From Chloroflexota bacterium (lineage in GTDB: Bacteria; Chloroflexota; Dehalococcoidia; Dehalococcoidales; RBG-16-60-22), in the NCBI GenBank assembly GCA_016190695.1, contig JACPQC010000011.1:1-64000 (forward strand): a DNA stretch of 64,000 bases, in the 5' to 3' direction. The position numbers and the translations under genes are program-made. The notes below the pieces were generated by a model, which was not told the origin of the DNA, searched no databases, and saw only the letters and a list, made by a program, of their open reading frames with translations. Numbering within the stretch: the first letter of the stretch is position 1; every line of letters begins with the position of its first letter. Below are positions 19,889 through 28,765 of this stretch, one piece after another.

Positions 19889-20280
19889 TAAAGTACGAAA
19901 AAGACCCGAAGAGTCTCCCCCTTTTGTAAAGGGGATTCACCCTGGTCCCATTCGTTCCGACTCGTTCCGATACGTCAGAGTGAACTGAGTCACCACCTGG
20001 CTCCATCGAGTCGCCACGAGATGTGGCGAGGGCCGGTGGCGGTTCCGCGGCTCGACTGAGCTCGCCGAAGTCCGAGTCACGCCGAGGCGAGCCACGAAGT
20101 GATCCGGAATCTACTGATGTCATGCTGGAAGGAGCGGAGCGAATGGGGCGGGGAGGTAACGAGGGTTTCCCCGCCCTTCCCTGTTCGCTTCGCTGACCGT
20201 CCCGGTGGGTTGCACTACCGTCAGTCGCCGGTATGATGTTGTCTCTTGTCATGCCGGTGGAAGGGGGCATCCACTGTCAC

Positions 20281-20308
20281 CTCTGGATACCAGCCTTCGC
20301 TGGTATGA
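20281..20308. repeat. REP-like hairpin (CTGGATACCAGC..GCTGGTATGAC)
   Basis: ATACCAGCcttcGCTGGTAT; same family as 5075-5098, 26377-26403, 33835-33885 and 63764-63790. Confidence 0.7.
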
Positions 20309-20460
20309 CGAAATTATACTTCTCCTGTCATTCCGGCGCAGGCCTTCACTTCGCGGGACAGAAGAGGACGATGCCCGTGAACTTTTTTCGTCCCTGCCCA
20401 CTATAATTTATTAGAGGCTATTAAGGGAAATGCCTTTTGATAGCCCTTGAGGAGGATGCG

Positions 20461-21600
20461 ATGAAGAAGCGGTTATTGCTAATGGTACTGGCCATAATAT
20501 TGCTTCCGGTGCTGGCCGCCTGTGCCTCAGGGGGAGAATCCAAGGCACCCGGGCCGGTGACCTCTGAGCCTGGTTTTGTGGTCCCGCAGGTACCCCCTGC
20601 GCCCAGGCCTGCACCCGCCCCGGCGCCCATGCCGCCGGTAATGGTGGCTCCGGACAAGGACCTGGGCGGCGGCTTCGCCGGCGGTGTGGATGCGGGGTTG
20701 CCTGCATTTGACCGCATGATCGTGCGCACCGCGGACGTGGCCCTGGTGGTGGATGATGTCCCTGAGGCCATCAATAACATCGCCGGCCTGGCTGAAGACG
20801 CCGGCGGGCACGTGGTCAACTCCAGGCGCTGGCGTGAGGGAGACCGGCTTATCGGCAATATCTCCATCCGTGTCCCTGCCGCCGCCTTCAGCGATATCCT
20901 GGCGGCGCTGCGAGGGCTGGCCGTCGAGGTGCTCACCGAGACCACTTCCAGCCAGGATGTCACCGAGGAGTATACCGACCTGAGCGCCAAGCTGCGCAAC
21001 CTGGAGGCCACCGAGGAGCAACTGCTCGTCCTGATAACCAGGGCGGAGAAGGTGGGCGAGGTCCTTGAAGTGCAGCGGGAGCTATCACGCGTTCGCGGCG
21101 AGATAGAGCAAATAAAGGGCCGCCTGCAGCTCCTGGAGCGCACTACCGAGACCTCCCTGATCCAGGTTCGCCTGGAGCAGTCCATGCTTGATGTCAAGCT
21201 CACTGCCGACCAGACCAGGGTCAAGGAAGGACAGGCGATACAGTTCTTCGGGCAGGTTGCCGGCGGTTTTGCCCCATACAGCTTTGAGTGGGACTTCGGC
21301 GATGGCGCTACCGGCACGGGCGCTGCCCCGGCCCACACATACCGGAACGAAGGGAGCTACACCGTCATTCTGAAAGTGACCGATGACCGCGGCAACACCG
21401 ACACCGAGACCAGGAGCGAGTACATCATCGTCATGGCCGCCTGGGACGCCGGCGCGATAGTAGGCGACGCCTGGAACGGGATGGTCTCGCTGGGACGGGG
21501 GCTGGCCAACGTGCTCATCTGGGCCGGCGTCTTCAGTCCGGTGTGGATAGTCATCGGCGGGCTGGCCTACTACCTCATCCGGCGGAGGAAAGCCGCTTAA
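20461..21600 (+). CDS. DUF4349-type lipoprotein with PKD domain and C-terminal TM
   Basis: Lipobox LPVLAACAS; MIVRTADVALVVDDVPEAINNIAGLAEDAGGHVVNSRRWREG; coiled coil; PKD motif YSFEWDFGDGATGTGAAPAHTYRNEGSYTVILKVTD. Confidence 0.85.
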   Translation: MKKRLLLMVLAIILLPVLAACASGGESKAPGPVTSEPGFVVPQVPPAPRPAPAPAPMPPVMVAPDKDLGGGFAGGVDAGLPAFDRMIVRTADVALVVDDVPEAINNIAGLAEDAGGHVVNSRRWREGDRLIGNISIRVPAAAFSDILAALRGLAVEVLTETTSSQDVTEEYTDLSAKLRNLEATEEQLLVLITRAEKVGEVLEVQRELSRVRGEIEQIKGRLQLLERTTETSLIQVRLEQSMLDVKLTADQTRVKEGQAIQFFGQVAGGFAPYSFEWDFGDGATGTGAAPAHTYRNEGSYTVILKVTDDRGNTDTETRSEYIIVMAAWDAGAIVGDAWNGMVSLGRGLANVLIWAGVFSPVWIVIGGLAYYLIRRRKAA

Positions 21601-21832
21601 GCACCTCCGCCTGGTCCAGGCCGTCAACGGCTACCACCTTGCTGCGGCTTGTCCGGCCACTGACGATAGTGACGGCATCACGGCCAACCTGGAGCACCTG
21701 GCTGAGATAGGCCACCAGCTCCCGGTTGGCCTGGCCTTTTACCGGCGGGGCGGCAATTTTCACCCGGACGAGGCCATCGGCGAGGGCGATTTCGTTCCGG
21801 CGGGCGCCGGGCTGGACGCGCACGGAAATCAT
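21575..21832 (-). CDS. DUF167/YggU family protein
   Basis: ISVRVQPGARRNEIALADGLVRVKIAAPPVKGQANRELVAYLSQVL. Converges with and overlaps the preceding gene by 26 bp. Confidence 0.9.
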   Translation of the reverse strand: MISVRVQPGARRNEIALADGLVRVKIAAPPVKGQANRELVAYLSQVLQVGRDAVTIVSGRTSRSKVVAVDGLDQAEVLKRLSSAG

Positions 21833-21839
21833 TGCCCTT

Positions 21840-22274
21840 TCAGGCGGCACCGGCGTCCTCGTTCTTTGACGTCCCGTTCTGCCAGACGTCACAGTTATGC
21901 CGCCACTGGCAGCGCTGGCACAGTTTGAACGGGGCCTTCGCCTCGATAAGCTCCTGCCACCGGCGGGCGGTCATCCTGGCGCCCTGGGGAACGCCAAGCT
22001 CTTTGAGCAAAATGGCGTCCCACTTCCTGACGCCGGTCTCGTCGCCGCGGGTGCTCTGGCAGCGGCCTTCCACGCAGTGCTTGCACTGAAGGCAAAGCTC
22101 GTCCACCCCTTCTCTGACCGCGATCTCCGCATCTGAACAAAGCACGGCCTTCAGGCGTTCCCGGGTCTGCACGTAGCCTTCGCCCCGCTCCTCATCAGCG
22201 CCCCGGAGAAAGCGCAGGCAGCAGATGTGGTGCGCCCGCAGCGCGATATCATGTTTAGCTGAAGCGTCCGCCAA
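21840..22274 (-). CDS. DUF1284-like cysteine-rich protein
   Basis: IALRAHHICCLRFLRG...; CLQCKHCVEGRC; CQRCQWRHNC. Probable TTG start at 22274. Confidence 0.7.
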   Translation of the reverse strand: MADASAKHDIALRAHHICCLRFLRGADEERGEGYVQTRERLKAVLCSDAEIAVREGVDELCLQCKHCVEGRCQSTRGDETGVRKWDAILLKELGVPQGARMTARRWQELIEAKAPFKLCQRCQWRHNCDVWQNGTSKNEDAGAA

Positions 22275-22294
22275 TTTTGCCCCCGGCCATGTGG

Positions 22295-22495
22295 CTAATC
22301 GTATCCACCGCGCCCTATGGCCATGGCGATGGTCCCCAGCAGCAATATCACCGCCAGGCCGAACCAGAATGACCAGACAAGCTGGGGCGCAATTGGCGGG
22401 ATGACCTCCATTATGGTGATTATGCCAATAGCGGCGCACAGCCCGCCGATGGCCCCGGTTATCGCGGCTATTGTCCCCATGTGAACCTCCCTCAT
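22295..22495 (-). CDS. Small two-TM membrane protein, hypothetical
   Basis: 66 aa, two hydrophobic segments, RBS-like GGGAGG upstream. Confidence 0.55.
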   Translation of the reverse strand: MREVHMGTIAAITGAIGGLCAAIGIITIMEVIPPIAPQLVWSFWFGLAVILLLGTIAMAIGRGGYD

Positions 22496-22559
22496 TTTAA
22501 CACAGCGTTCCGATATTATATAATGAAACCGAATGTAAAGCTAAGAGGCCGGAGAAGAA

Positions 22560-23222
22560 ATGAAGCTGACCGACAATCTATATTTTTACCCGGAAAGGGG
22601 TATGCTGGACAGCAATACCTATGTCCTGACAAGCAGCCCCGGCATAATCATCGACCCCGGCTCGCCGGAGACAGTCGCTGACAAGGTGGAGGACATGCGG
22701 CGGGACGGCATCGACCCTGCAGGCATAGGCCTTATCGTCAATACCCACCTCCACGGCGACCACTCCTGGGGCGACCAGACCTTCAAGGAGGTCTCCGGGG
22801 CGAAGATAGCCTTTCACCGCAACCAGAAACAGCATTTCAGCACCAGTAACGACGAGGCGGCCCGGTTTTTCGGCCTTGAGCCGGTACATTTTGATGCAGA
22901 TATAGTCATCGATGGCGATAGCATAAAGCTGGAAAACGGCGAGGTCCGGCTCATCCCCGCCCCGGGCCATTCCCTGGACAGCGTCTGTTTCTATGAGCCG
23001 GAGAAGGGATTCCTGGCCTGCGGTGACGTCCTCTTCCAGGGCAATACAGGCAGGGTGGACCTGCCCGGCGGCAGCGCCAGGGATCTGACCGAATCGATAG
23101 AAGCGCTTTCCAATCTGAACATTGAATACCTCCTCCCCGGCCACATGGACGTAGTGTTTGGCGCCGACCGGGTGCGGGACAACTTCGAGTTTATCAAGGC
23201 CAACATCCTGAGATGGATGTGA
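22560..23222 (+). CDS. MBL-fold metallo-hydrolase
   Basis: NTHLHGDHSWGD, IPAPGHSLDSVCFY, YLLPGHMDVVFG. Confidence 0.93.
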   Translation: MKLTDNLYFYPERGMLDSNTYVLTSSPGIIIDPGSPETVADKVEDMRRDGIDPAGIGLIVNTHLHGDHSWGDQTFKEVSGAKIAFHRNQKQHFSTSNDEAARFFGLEPVHFDADIVIDGDSIKLENGEVRLIPAPGHSLDSVCFYEPEKGFLACGDVLFQGNTGRVDLPGGSARDLTESIEALSNLNIEYLLPGHMDVVFGADRVRDNFEFIKANILRWM

Positions 23223-23281
23223 TGCCATCGGCCATCGCGCCATATCCGACAAATCTCCCCGGCATGAAAGGGTTCATTTAG

Positions 23282-23767
23282 ATGGCCGGATATGCTGGAC
23301 TGGAATGGGAGATCGGCGAATTGCTCCGGCGGCATAAACTGAGCCTGGCTACTGCCGAATCGGCCACCGGCGGGCTTATCTCCCACCTGATAACCAACGT
23401 CCCCGGCAGCTCTGACTATTTCAAGGGTTCGGTGACGGCCTACAGCAACGAGGCCAAGGTCAGGCTGCTGGGAGTGGCCGGGGAGACCATCCGGCGCTAC
23501 GGCGCGGTGAGCGCCCAGGTGGCCGAGGCGATGGCGGCGGGGGGAAGGCGGGCTTTGGATGCGGATATTTGCATTTCGGATACGGGGGTGGCCGGGCCGG
23601 GAGGGGGTACGGCGGACAAACCGGTGGGGCTTTTCTACCTGGGTCTGGCTCACCAGGGGGGCGCCAGCAGCAGGCGGCACGTCTTCCGGGGAGACCGTGA
23701 GGAAAACAAGCAGGGGGCGGCCCGGGCGGCGCTGGGCTGGCTCAAGGAGTACCTGGAGGGGCTTTGA
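23282..23767 (+). CDS. CinA C-terminal domain protein (nicotinamide-nucleotide amidohydrolase, PncC family)
   Basis: LATAESATGGLISHLITNVPGSSDYFKGSVTAYSNEAKVRLLGV; DTGVAGPGGGTADKPVGLFYLGL. Confidence 0.93.
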   Translation: MAGYAGLEWEIGELLRRHKLSLATAESATGGLISHLITNVPGSSDYFKGSVTAYSNEAKVRLLGVAGETIRRYGAVSAQVAEAMAAGGRRALDADICISDTGVAGPGGGTADKPVGLFYLGLAHQGGASSRRHVFRGDREENKQGAARAALGWLKEYLEGL

Positions 23768-23915
23768 GAGCCTGTCCCACAAAGTTTCAGCATGATTAAA
23801 AACATAAGTAAGACAGAATTTCATGACTAATATGTCTACATGAACGCACAGATCAAGCCATATTATGAAAATAGGACCGAATTGATAAGGCCCATCGGTT
23901 TATGGGACAGGCTCT
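23767..23915. mobile_element. Short MITE-like element with AGAGCCTGTCCCA inverted repeats
   Basis: AGAGCCTGTCCCAcAAA (23767-23783) versus TTTaTGGGACAGGCTCT (23899-23915), 16/17 complementary; AT-rich interior without ORF. Confidence 0.6.
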
Positions 23916-24116
23916 AAAGGGGGGACAGATTGTTCTCAGAGGAAGGCAAATGAGCAGTTCATTCCAGGTGGTGACCTATCTCTACCATTGAAAAACTATA
24001 ATTAGTCTATATTTGATAACCTTGTGAACCATAACCGACAAAAGGCTTGAGCTGTTAATCAAATTTGTGAAGTCAACGACATCGGTGCTATACTCAAACG
24101 TACAGAAAGGGAAGTA

Positions 24117-24842
24117 TTGATGAAGAGGATAGATGGGCGCGCCTACGATGAGCTGCGCCCGGTGCGCATAACCCCCGGATTTCAGAGTTTCGCCGAAGGG
24201 TCGGTGCTCATCGAGATGGGCAAGACCCGGGTAATATGTTCCGCCAGCGTTGAAGACAGGGTGCCGCCCTTTCTAAGAGGCAGCGGCGGCGGCTGGGTGA
24301 CCGCAGAGTACGCCATGCTGCCTCGTTCCACGCTTACCCGCACCCAGCGCGAATCGGCCACGGGGCGGGTAGCCGGGCGCAACCAGGAGATCCAGCGGTT
24401 CATCGGCCGGTCGTTGCGGGCGGTGACCGACCTGAACGCCCTGGGCGAGAGGACCATTGTCCTGGACTGCGATGTGCTCCAGGCTGACGGAGGCACCAGG
24501 ACAGCATCGATAACCGGCGCTTACGTAGCGCTCCAGCAGGCCTTCCGCAACTTGTCCAATATGGGAATAATATCCTCCATCCCCTTGAAAAGCGCCGTAG
24601 CCGCGGTGAGCGCCGGCGTGGTCCACGGCCAGATGCTGCTGGACCTGTGCTATGACGAAGATTTCGCGGCCGCAGTTGACTTCAACGTGGTCATGACCAG
24701 CAAGGGAGACCTGGTTGAAGTACAGGGCGCCGCCGAAGGAAAGCCCTTTACCAGGGTGACAATGGACGGGCTGCTCACCCTGGCAGAGAAGGGCATCAAG
24801 GAGCTGTTCCAGCAGCAGGAGGCGGTGCTGAAACTCCGGTGA
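24117..24842 (+). CDS. rph: Ribonuclease PH
   Basis: [83 protein letters not shown]. Confidence 0.97.
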   Translation: MMKRIDGRAYDELRPVRITPGFQSFAEGSVLIEMGKTRVICSASVEDRVPPFLRGSGGGWVTAEYAMLPRSTLTRTQRESATGRVAGRNQEIQRFIGRSLRAVTDLNALGERTIVLDCDVLQADGGTRTASITGAYVALQQAFRNLSNMGIISSIPLKSAVAAVSAGVVHGQMLLDLCYDEDFAAAVDFNVVMTSKGDLVEVQGAAEGKPFTRVTMDGLLTLAEKGIKELFQQQEAVLKLR

Positions 24843-24893
24843 AGACCTGCTGCGCCGCTTCCGAGCTTCCAACCAAAGCTATATATAGCCCCG

Positions 24894-26108
24894 GTGACCG
24901 GAGACACCGGCATGCCTAGAAAGACCTTCCTGTCCCTGTTCGCCGTCCTCTTTTGCGCCCAACTGGGCGTAGGCATAGTGGCCCCGCTGATGCACGTCTT
25001 CGCCGAGAGGACGGGGGCGTCCGCGCTGTGGATGGGCATCATGTTCTCCGCCTTCGCCCTGTCCCGGGTAGTATTCATGCCCCTGATGGGCCGCCTCTCC
25101 GACGTCCGGGACCGGAAGAAGTTCGTTGTCTGGGGACTCGCCGCCTATGCCGTCATCTCCCTGATGTACACCCTGCCTGTGGGCATACAGCCGCTGACCA
25201 TCGTCCGTCTTCTCCAGGGACTGGCCTCGACCATGGTCAACCCGGTGGTGATGGCTTACGTGGGCGACTTCGCCCCCAAGGGGAAAGAGGGCACCCACAT
25301 GAGCATCTTCCAGATGTCCAGCTTCCTGGGTACCGGCTTCGGGCCGTTTCTGGGCGGTTTCCTGACCAGCGTCTTCTACCTGGAGGCAGCGTTCTACGCC
25401 ATGGCCGGTCTCAGCACCATCGCCTTGTTGATGTTCGTGGTGTTCGTGCCATCCGTGCCGCCTTCCCACCGCTCCGCGAAATCACGGCCCCCGGTCCTGA
25501 GCCTGCTACGGGACAGCCGGATAAAGGCCATGTCCATCTACCACAGTTCCCGCGGCTTCTGGAGACAGGGCATCATCGCCTTTCTGCCCATTTTCGCAGT
25601 GCCTGTAATGCAGATGAGCGAGGCCGATGTGGGCCTGCTGCTGACCATTTACATGCTTACCGGCGGGTTCTCACAGGGACTGATGGGACGCATGGCTGAC
25701 CGGGTAAACCGGACCGCGCTGATGGCGATATGCGGGACGATCGCGGCCGGTCTCCTCTACCTGCTGCCCACTGCGCGCAGTGGAACGACGATGCTGGCGA
25801 TACTGCTGCCCATAGCCGTGTTGAGCGCCGCCGCCAGGATCTCGATGGTGGCAATGAGCGTGGATGCGGGACGGGACCGCTCGGCTATGGGGGCGGTCAT
25901 GGGGCTGATGGAGAGTTCTTTCAGCGCAGGCATGATATTCGGGCCAATGGCCTACGGTTACTTTACCGACCACTTCGGCGTAGGCTCGGCCTTTCAGATG
26001 GGGGCAACGGCGGGGGTCATCGGCTCTATCCTGTCTACTTACTTCATGTTGTCCGGGTCGCGCAGGCCCCACCGGGACGGGGTGGAGACAACCTCCAATC
26101 CGCCCTGA
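24894..26108 (+). CDS. MFS transporter
   Basis: 12-TM pattern; GRLSDVRDRKKFVVWGL between TM2 and TM3. Confidence 0.9.
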   Translation: MTGDTGMPRKTFLSLFAVLFCAQLGVGIVAPLMHVFAERTGASALWMGIMFSAFALSRVVFMPLMGRLSDVRDRKKFVVWGLAAYAVISLMYTLPVGIQPLTIVRLLQGLASTMVNPVVMAYVGDFAPKGKEGTHMSIFQMSSFLGTGFGPFLGGFLTSVFYLEAAFYAMAGLSTIALLMFVVFVPSVPPSHRSAKSRPPVLSLLRDSRIKAMSIYHSSRGFWRQGIIAFLPIFAVPVMQMSEADVGLLLTIYMLTGGFSQGLMGRMADRVNRTALMAICGTIAAGLLYLLPTARSGTTMLAILLPIAVLSAAARISMVAMSVDAGRDRSAMGAVMGLMESSFSAGMIFGPMAYGYFTDHFGVGSAFQMGATAGVIGSILSTYFMLSGSRRPHRDGVETTSNPP

Positions 26109-26264
26109 GGTGACCGGGGTGGTAGCTGCTAAAGAAGAGTGAAGTAATTTCTCATTCTGGCTTGTCAGGTAGCACCACGAAGTATGAAAATGCCATGTTG
26201 AGGGAGCGTAGCGACTGAAGAATCTCGGGGGTGGGTGGAAGACAGATACTTCCCCTCCCCAGAC

Positions 26265-26290
26265 CCTTCGCTGCCCCTTCGCTTCGCTCA
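26265..26290. repeat. Dispersed repeat CCTTCGCTGCCCCTTCGCTTCGCTCA (copy 1)
   Basis: Identical 26-mer at 32540-32565. Confidence 0.8.
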
Positions 26291-26376
26291 CTTCGTGGTG
26301 ACTCAGTGGAACCAGGGCTGCGGCTCAGGGTGACAATTCACGGCATCTATTTTCGGGGTAACACGACAATGCACGT

Positions 26377-26403
26377 CTGGATACCGATTTTCGCCGGTAT
26401 GAC
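26377..26403. repeat. REP-like hairpin (CTGGATACCGATTTTCGCCGGTATGAC)
   Basis: Same family as 20281-20308. Confidence 0.65.
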
Positions 26404-26464
26404 AGACACGGTGTTTGCTTTTACTATTTGTGAAATGATAAGTCCCCGTTCGCTGACCGGACTG

Positions 26465-27157
26465 CTACCAGAAGACGATGGCGGCCGCCATTGCCACGAG
26501 AACCCCGGCGCCGATCTTCGGTATGAACTTTTCATAGCGTGACAGCCTGCCCTGGAACCTGGCATAGACCTTGACGCCGGCGACGGTGGCCACGATGAGG
26601 CCCAGCAACACCGAAAAGCCGTAAGCCACCATAAGCACCCAGGCATTGAGGCCGCCGGCCACCAGGGCGAGCAGGGCGATCTCCTCCTCATGGGCAAAGC
26701 CGAGCACGAAGGCAAATGAAGCCAGTCCCAGCAAGCTCAAAGCAACTGCCGCCCTGTGCTTGTGCTTGTGGGTATGTTTGCCCTGTCCCGGATGTTCGTG
26801 TTCGTGTTCATGCGCTATCTTTGGCTGGCCGGCGTGGTTGTGGCCATGTTGCCTTTCCTCATCGTCCGCCTTTTCCCGGAACAGCTTGAAAGCCAGTGCC
26901 AGGACCAGGGCGGCGGCAACATACTTTATCCAGGGGGCGTCAAAATCGAGCCATCTTTGCAGCAGGACATAGGCGACAACAACGGCTACCGATGATACCA
27001 GGTGCCCCAATCCAATTATGGAAGAGCTGAGCGCCGCGCTGGCGATGGCATTCCTCTTTTTCAGGGAATACAGCACGGCTACCGGCCAGCCGTGACCCGG
27101 CTCAAAACCGTGAAAAAGACCGATAATGACTATGCCGATGTATGCCGGATTGAACAC
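26465..27157 (-). CDS. RcnA/UreH-like nickel/cobalt transport membrane protein with His-rich loop
   Basis: GLFHGFEPGHGWPVAVLYSLKKR, IIGLGHLVSS, cytosolic loop HGHNHAGQPKIAHEHEHEHPGQGKHTHKHKH. Confidence 0.8.
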   Translation of the reverse strand: MFNPAYIGIVIIGLFHGFEPGHGWPVAVLYSLKKRNAIASAALSSSIIGLGHLVSSVAVVVAYVLLQRWLDFDAPWIKYVAAALVLALAFKLFREKADDEERQHGHNHAGQPKIAHEHEHEHPGQGKHTHKHKHRAAVALSLLGLASFAFVLGFAHEEEIALLALVAGGLNAWVLMVAYGFSVLLGLIVATVAGVKVYARFQGRLSRYEKFIPKIGAGVLVAMAAAIVFW

Positions 27158-27388
27158 TCTTTCCTCCCGCTATCTGGATTTTATTCATTCCAATCGTGCT
27201 TTTGCTATGGCCCCGGCCTTTCTGTTCTCTTCTGTCCACATTTTCCCTTGAGGGGTTACTCCTTGTCAAGAGACAGTCATTTGAGTTAATATGACCCTAT
27301 CGGATGTTGGCCCGGGAAAGGGAGTAGATATGAACAGCCGTTGCCGGGGAGACGCCCTGGAGATAGCAACCGCCTTCGAGGCACTGCG

Positions 27389-28645
27389 ATGAATACAGGC
27401 GCGGCGGGCAGAGGATGGGCTATGGATAAAAGGGCCCCCATATTTGCGCTGGTGTTCCTGGGCTACATGGGCTACGGGGTAATACTGCCGGTGCTGTCCC
27501 TCTACGCCGAATCGCTGGGGGCCAGTTTCTTCTTCATCGGTGTGATCATCTCCGCGTATGCTGCCGCCCAGTTGACAGTGCCGGTGCTGGCCGGGCGACT
27601 CTCGGACAGGGTGGGGCGAAAATTGCTGGTGGTGGTTGGATTCATTGGCGTGGCCGTAGCCGCCGCCCTGTACACGTTTGTGACCCAGCCCCTCCATTTC
27701 TTCATCCTCCAGATTGCCGCCGGTCTGTCCATCGGCTGCGTCTGGTCACCGCTGCTGGCCCAGCTAACGGACCTGACCCCCCCGCAGCACCGGGGCAAGG
27801 CGATGGGCATATTCAACCTGATGCTATTCATGGGCATCGGGCTGGGACCGCTGCTGGGCGGCTACGTCGCCTCGTCTTACGGTTTCCTGGCAGTATTTCA
27901 ACTATGGGCGGTCATTGCGGTCGTGGCCGGGCTGTTGAGCATGTTCTTCTTTGAAGAGAGAGCCGCCGTATTGGCCGTGGAGCCAAAACGGAGCTTGCCA
28001 GGCAAGGCGGTGGAGGCGCGACTGATAAAAGAAGGGGCTTTCGTCTCTTTCCTGTCAACCTGCACTCTCAGGTCGAGAAGCGGTTTCTGCTCCGGCTTCA
28101 ATCATGCCATACTGCCTCTTTATGCCGTGGCCGCGTTCAGCATTTCCCAGGAGATGGTGGGCGGCTTGCTGTTTATTCACGGGGTGCTCCTGGCATTGTT
28201 CACCCTGCCCAGCGGTGTGATCAGCGACAGGCTGGGCCGGAAATGGCCGGCTGTGTCCGGGGCCTTCGTGGCCACAACGGGCATCATCATGTACTATTTT
28301 GCCGGGAGCTACTGGCTGCTGTTCGTAGCCGTGGCCCTGGCCGGTGCGGGGGACGGGTTCAAAGGCTCGGCGCTGGGGGCGCTGGTGGGGGACCTGGCCA
28401 GCCCGGGGCGGCGGGGGGAGGCCTTCGGCTTCTACGTCACCGCCTTCCACGTGGGGGTGGTGGTGGCGGGGTTCGCCTTTGGCCTGGTGGCCGACCTGGC
28501 CGGACTGCGCGCCACCGTGCTGAGCTGGGGGATGTTCAGCCTGGCGCTTTCCTTCTCCGGCCTGCTGATAAACAGCGTCATCGCCAGGGGGGCGCTTCCG
28601 GTCAAAAGCTCTGCGCTGGAAGCTGAAGTCAAGCCCGCTGCTTAG
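27389..28645 (+). CDS. MFS transporter
   Basis: GRLSDRVGRKLLVVVGF; 12-TM layout. Start could also be 27422. Confidence 0.9.
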   Translation: MNTGAAGRGWAMDKRAPIFALVFLGYMGYGVILPVLSLYAESLGASFFFIGVIISAYAAAQLTVPVLAGRLSDRVGRKLLVVVGFIGVAVAAALYTFVTQPLHFFILQIAAGLSIGCVWSPLLAQLTDLTPPQHRGKAMGIFNLMLFMGIGLGPLLGGYVASSYGFLAVFQLWAVIAVVAGLLSMFFFEERAAVLAVEPKRSLPGKAVEARLIKEGAFVSFLSTCTLRSRSGFCSGFNHAILPLYAVAAFSISQEMVGGLLFIHGVLLALFTLPSGVISDRLGRKWPAVSGAFVATTGIIMYYFAGSYWLLFVAVALAGAGDGFKGSALGALVGDLASPGRRGEAFGFYVTAFHVGVVVAGFAFGLVADLAGLRATVLSWGMFSLALSFSGLLINSVIARGALPVKSSALEAEVKPAA

Positions 28646-28765
28646 CGGCCTGATACTGCCAGAGCATACCATTGCGCACGCTTCACTACAACGAGGCCTG
28701 ACGCGCCTGGACATCGGGTCAACGCCCGCCTCATCAATAAATCGAACCGGCCCGGCGTCCCGTTT

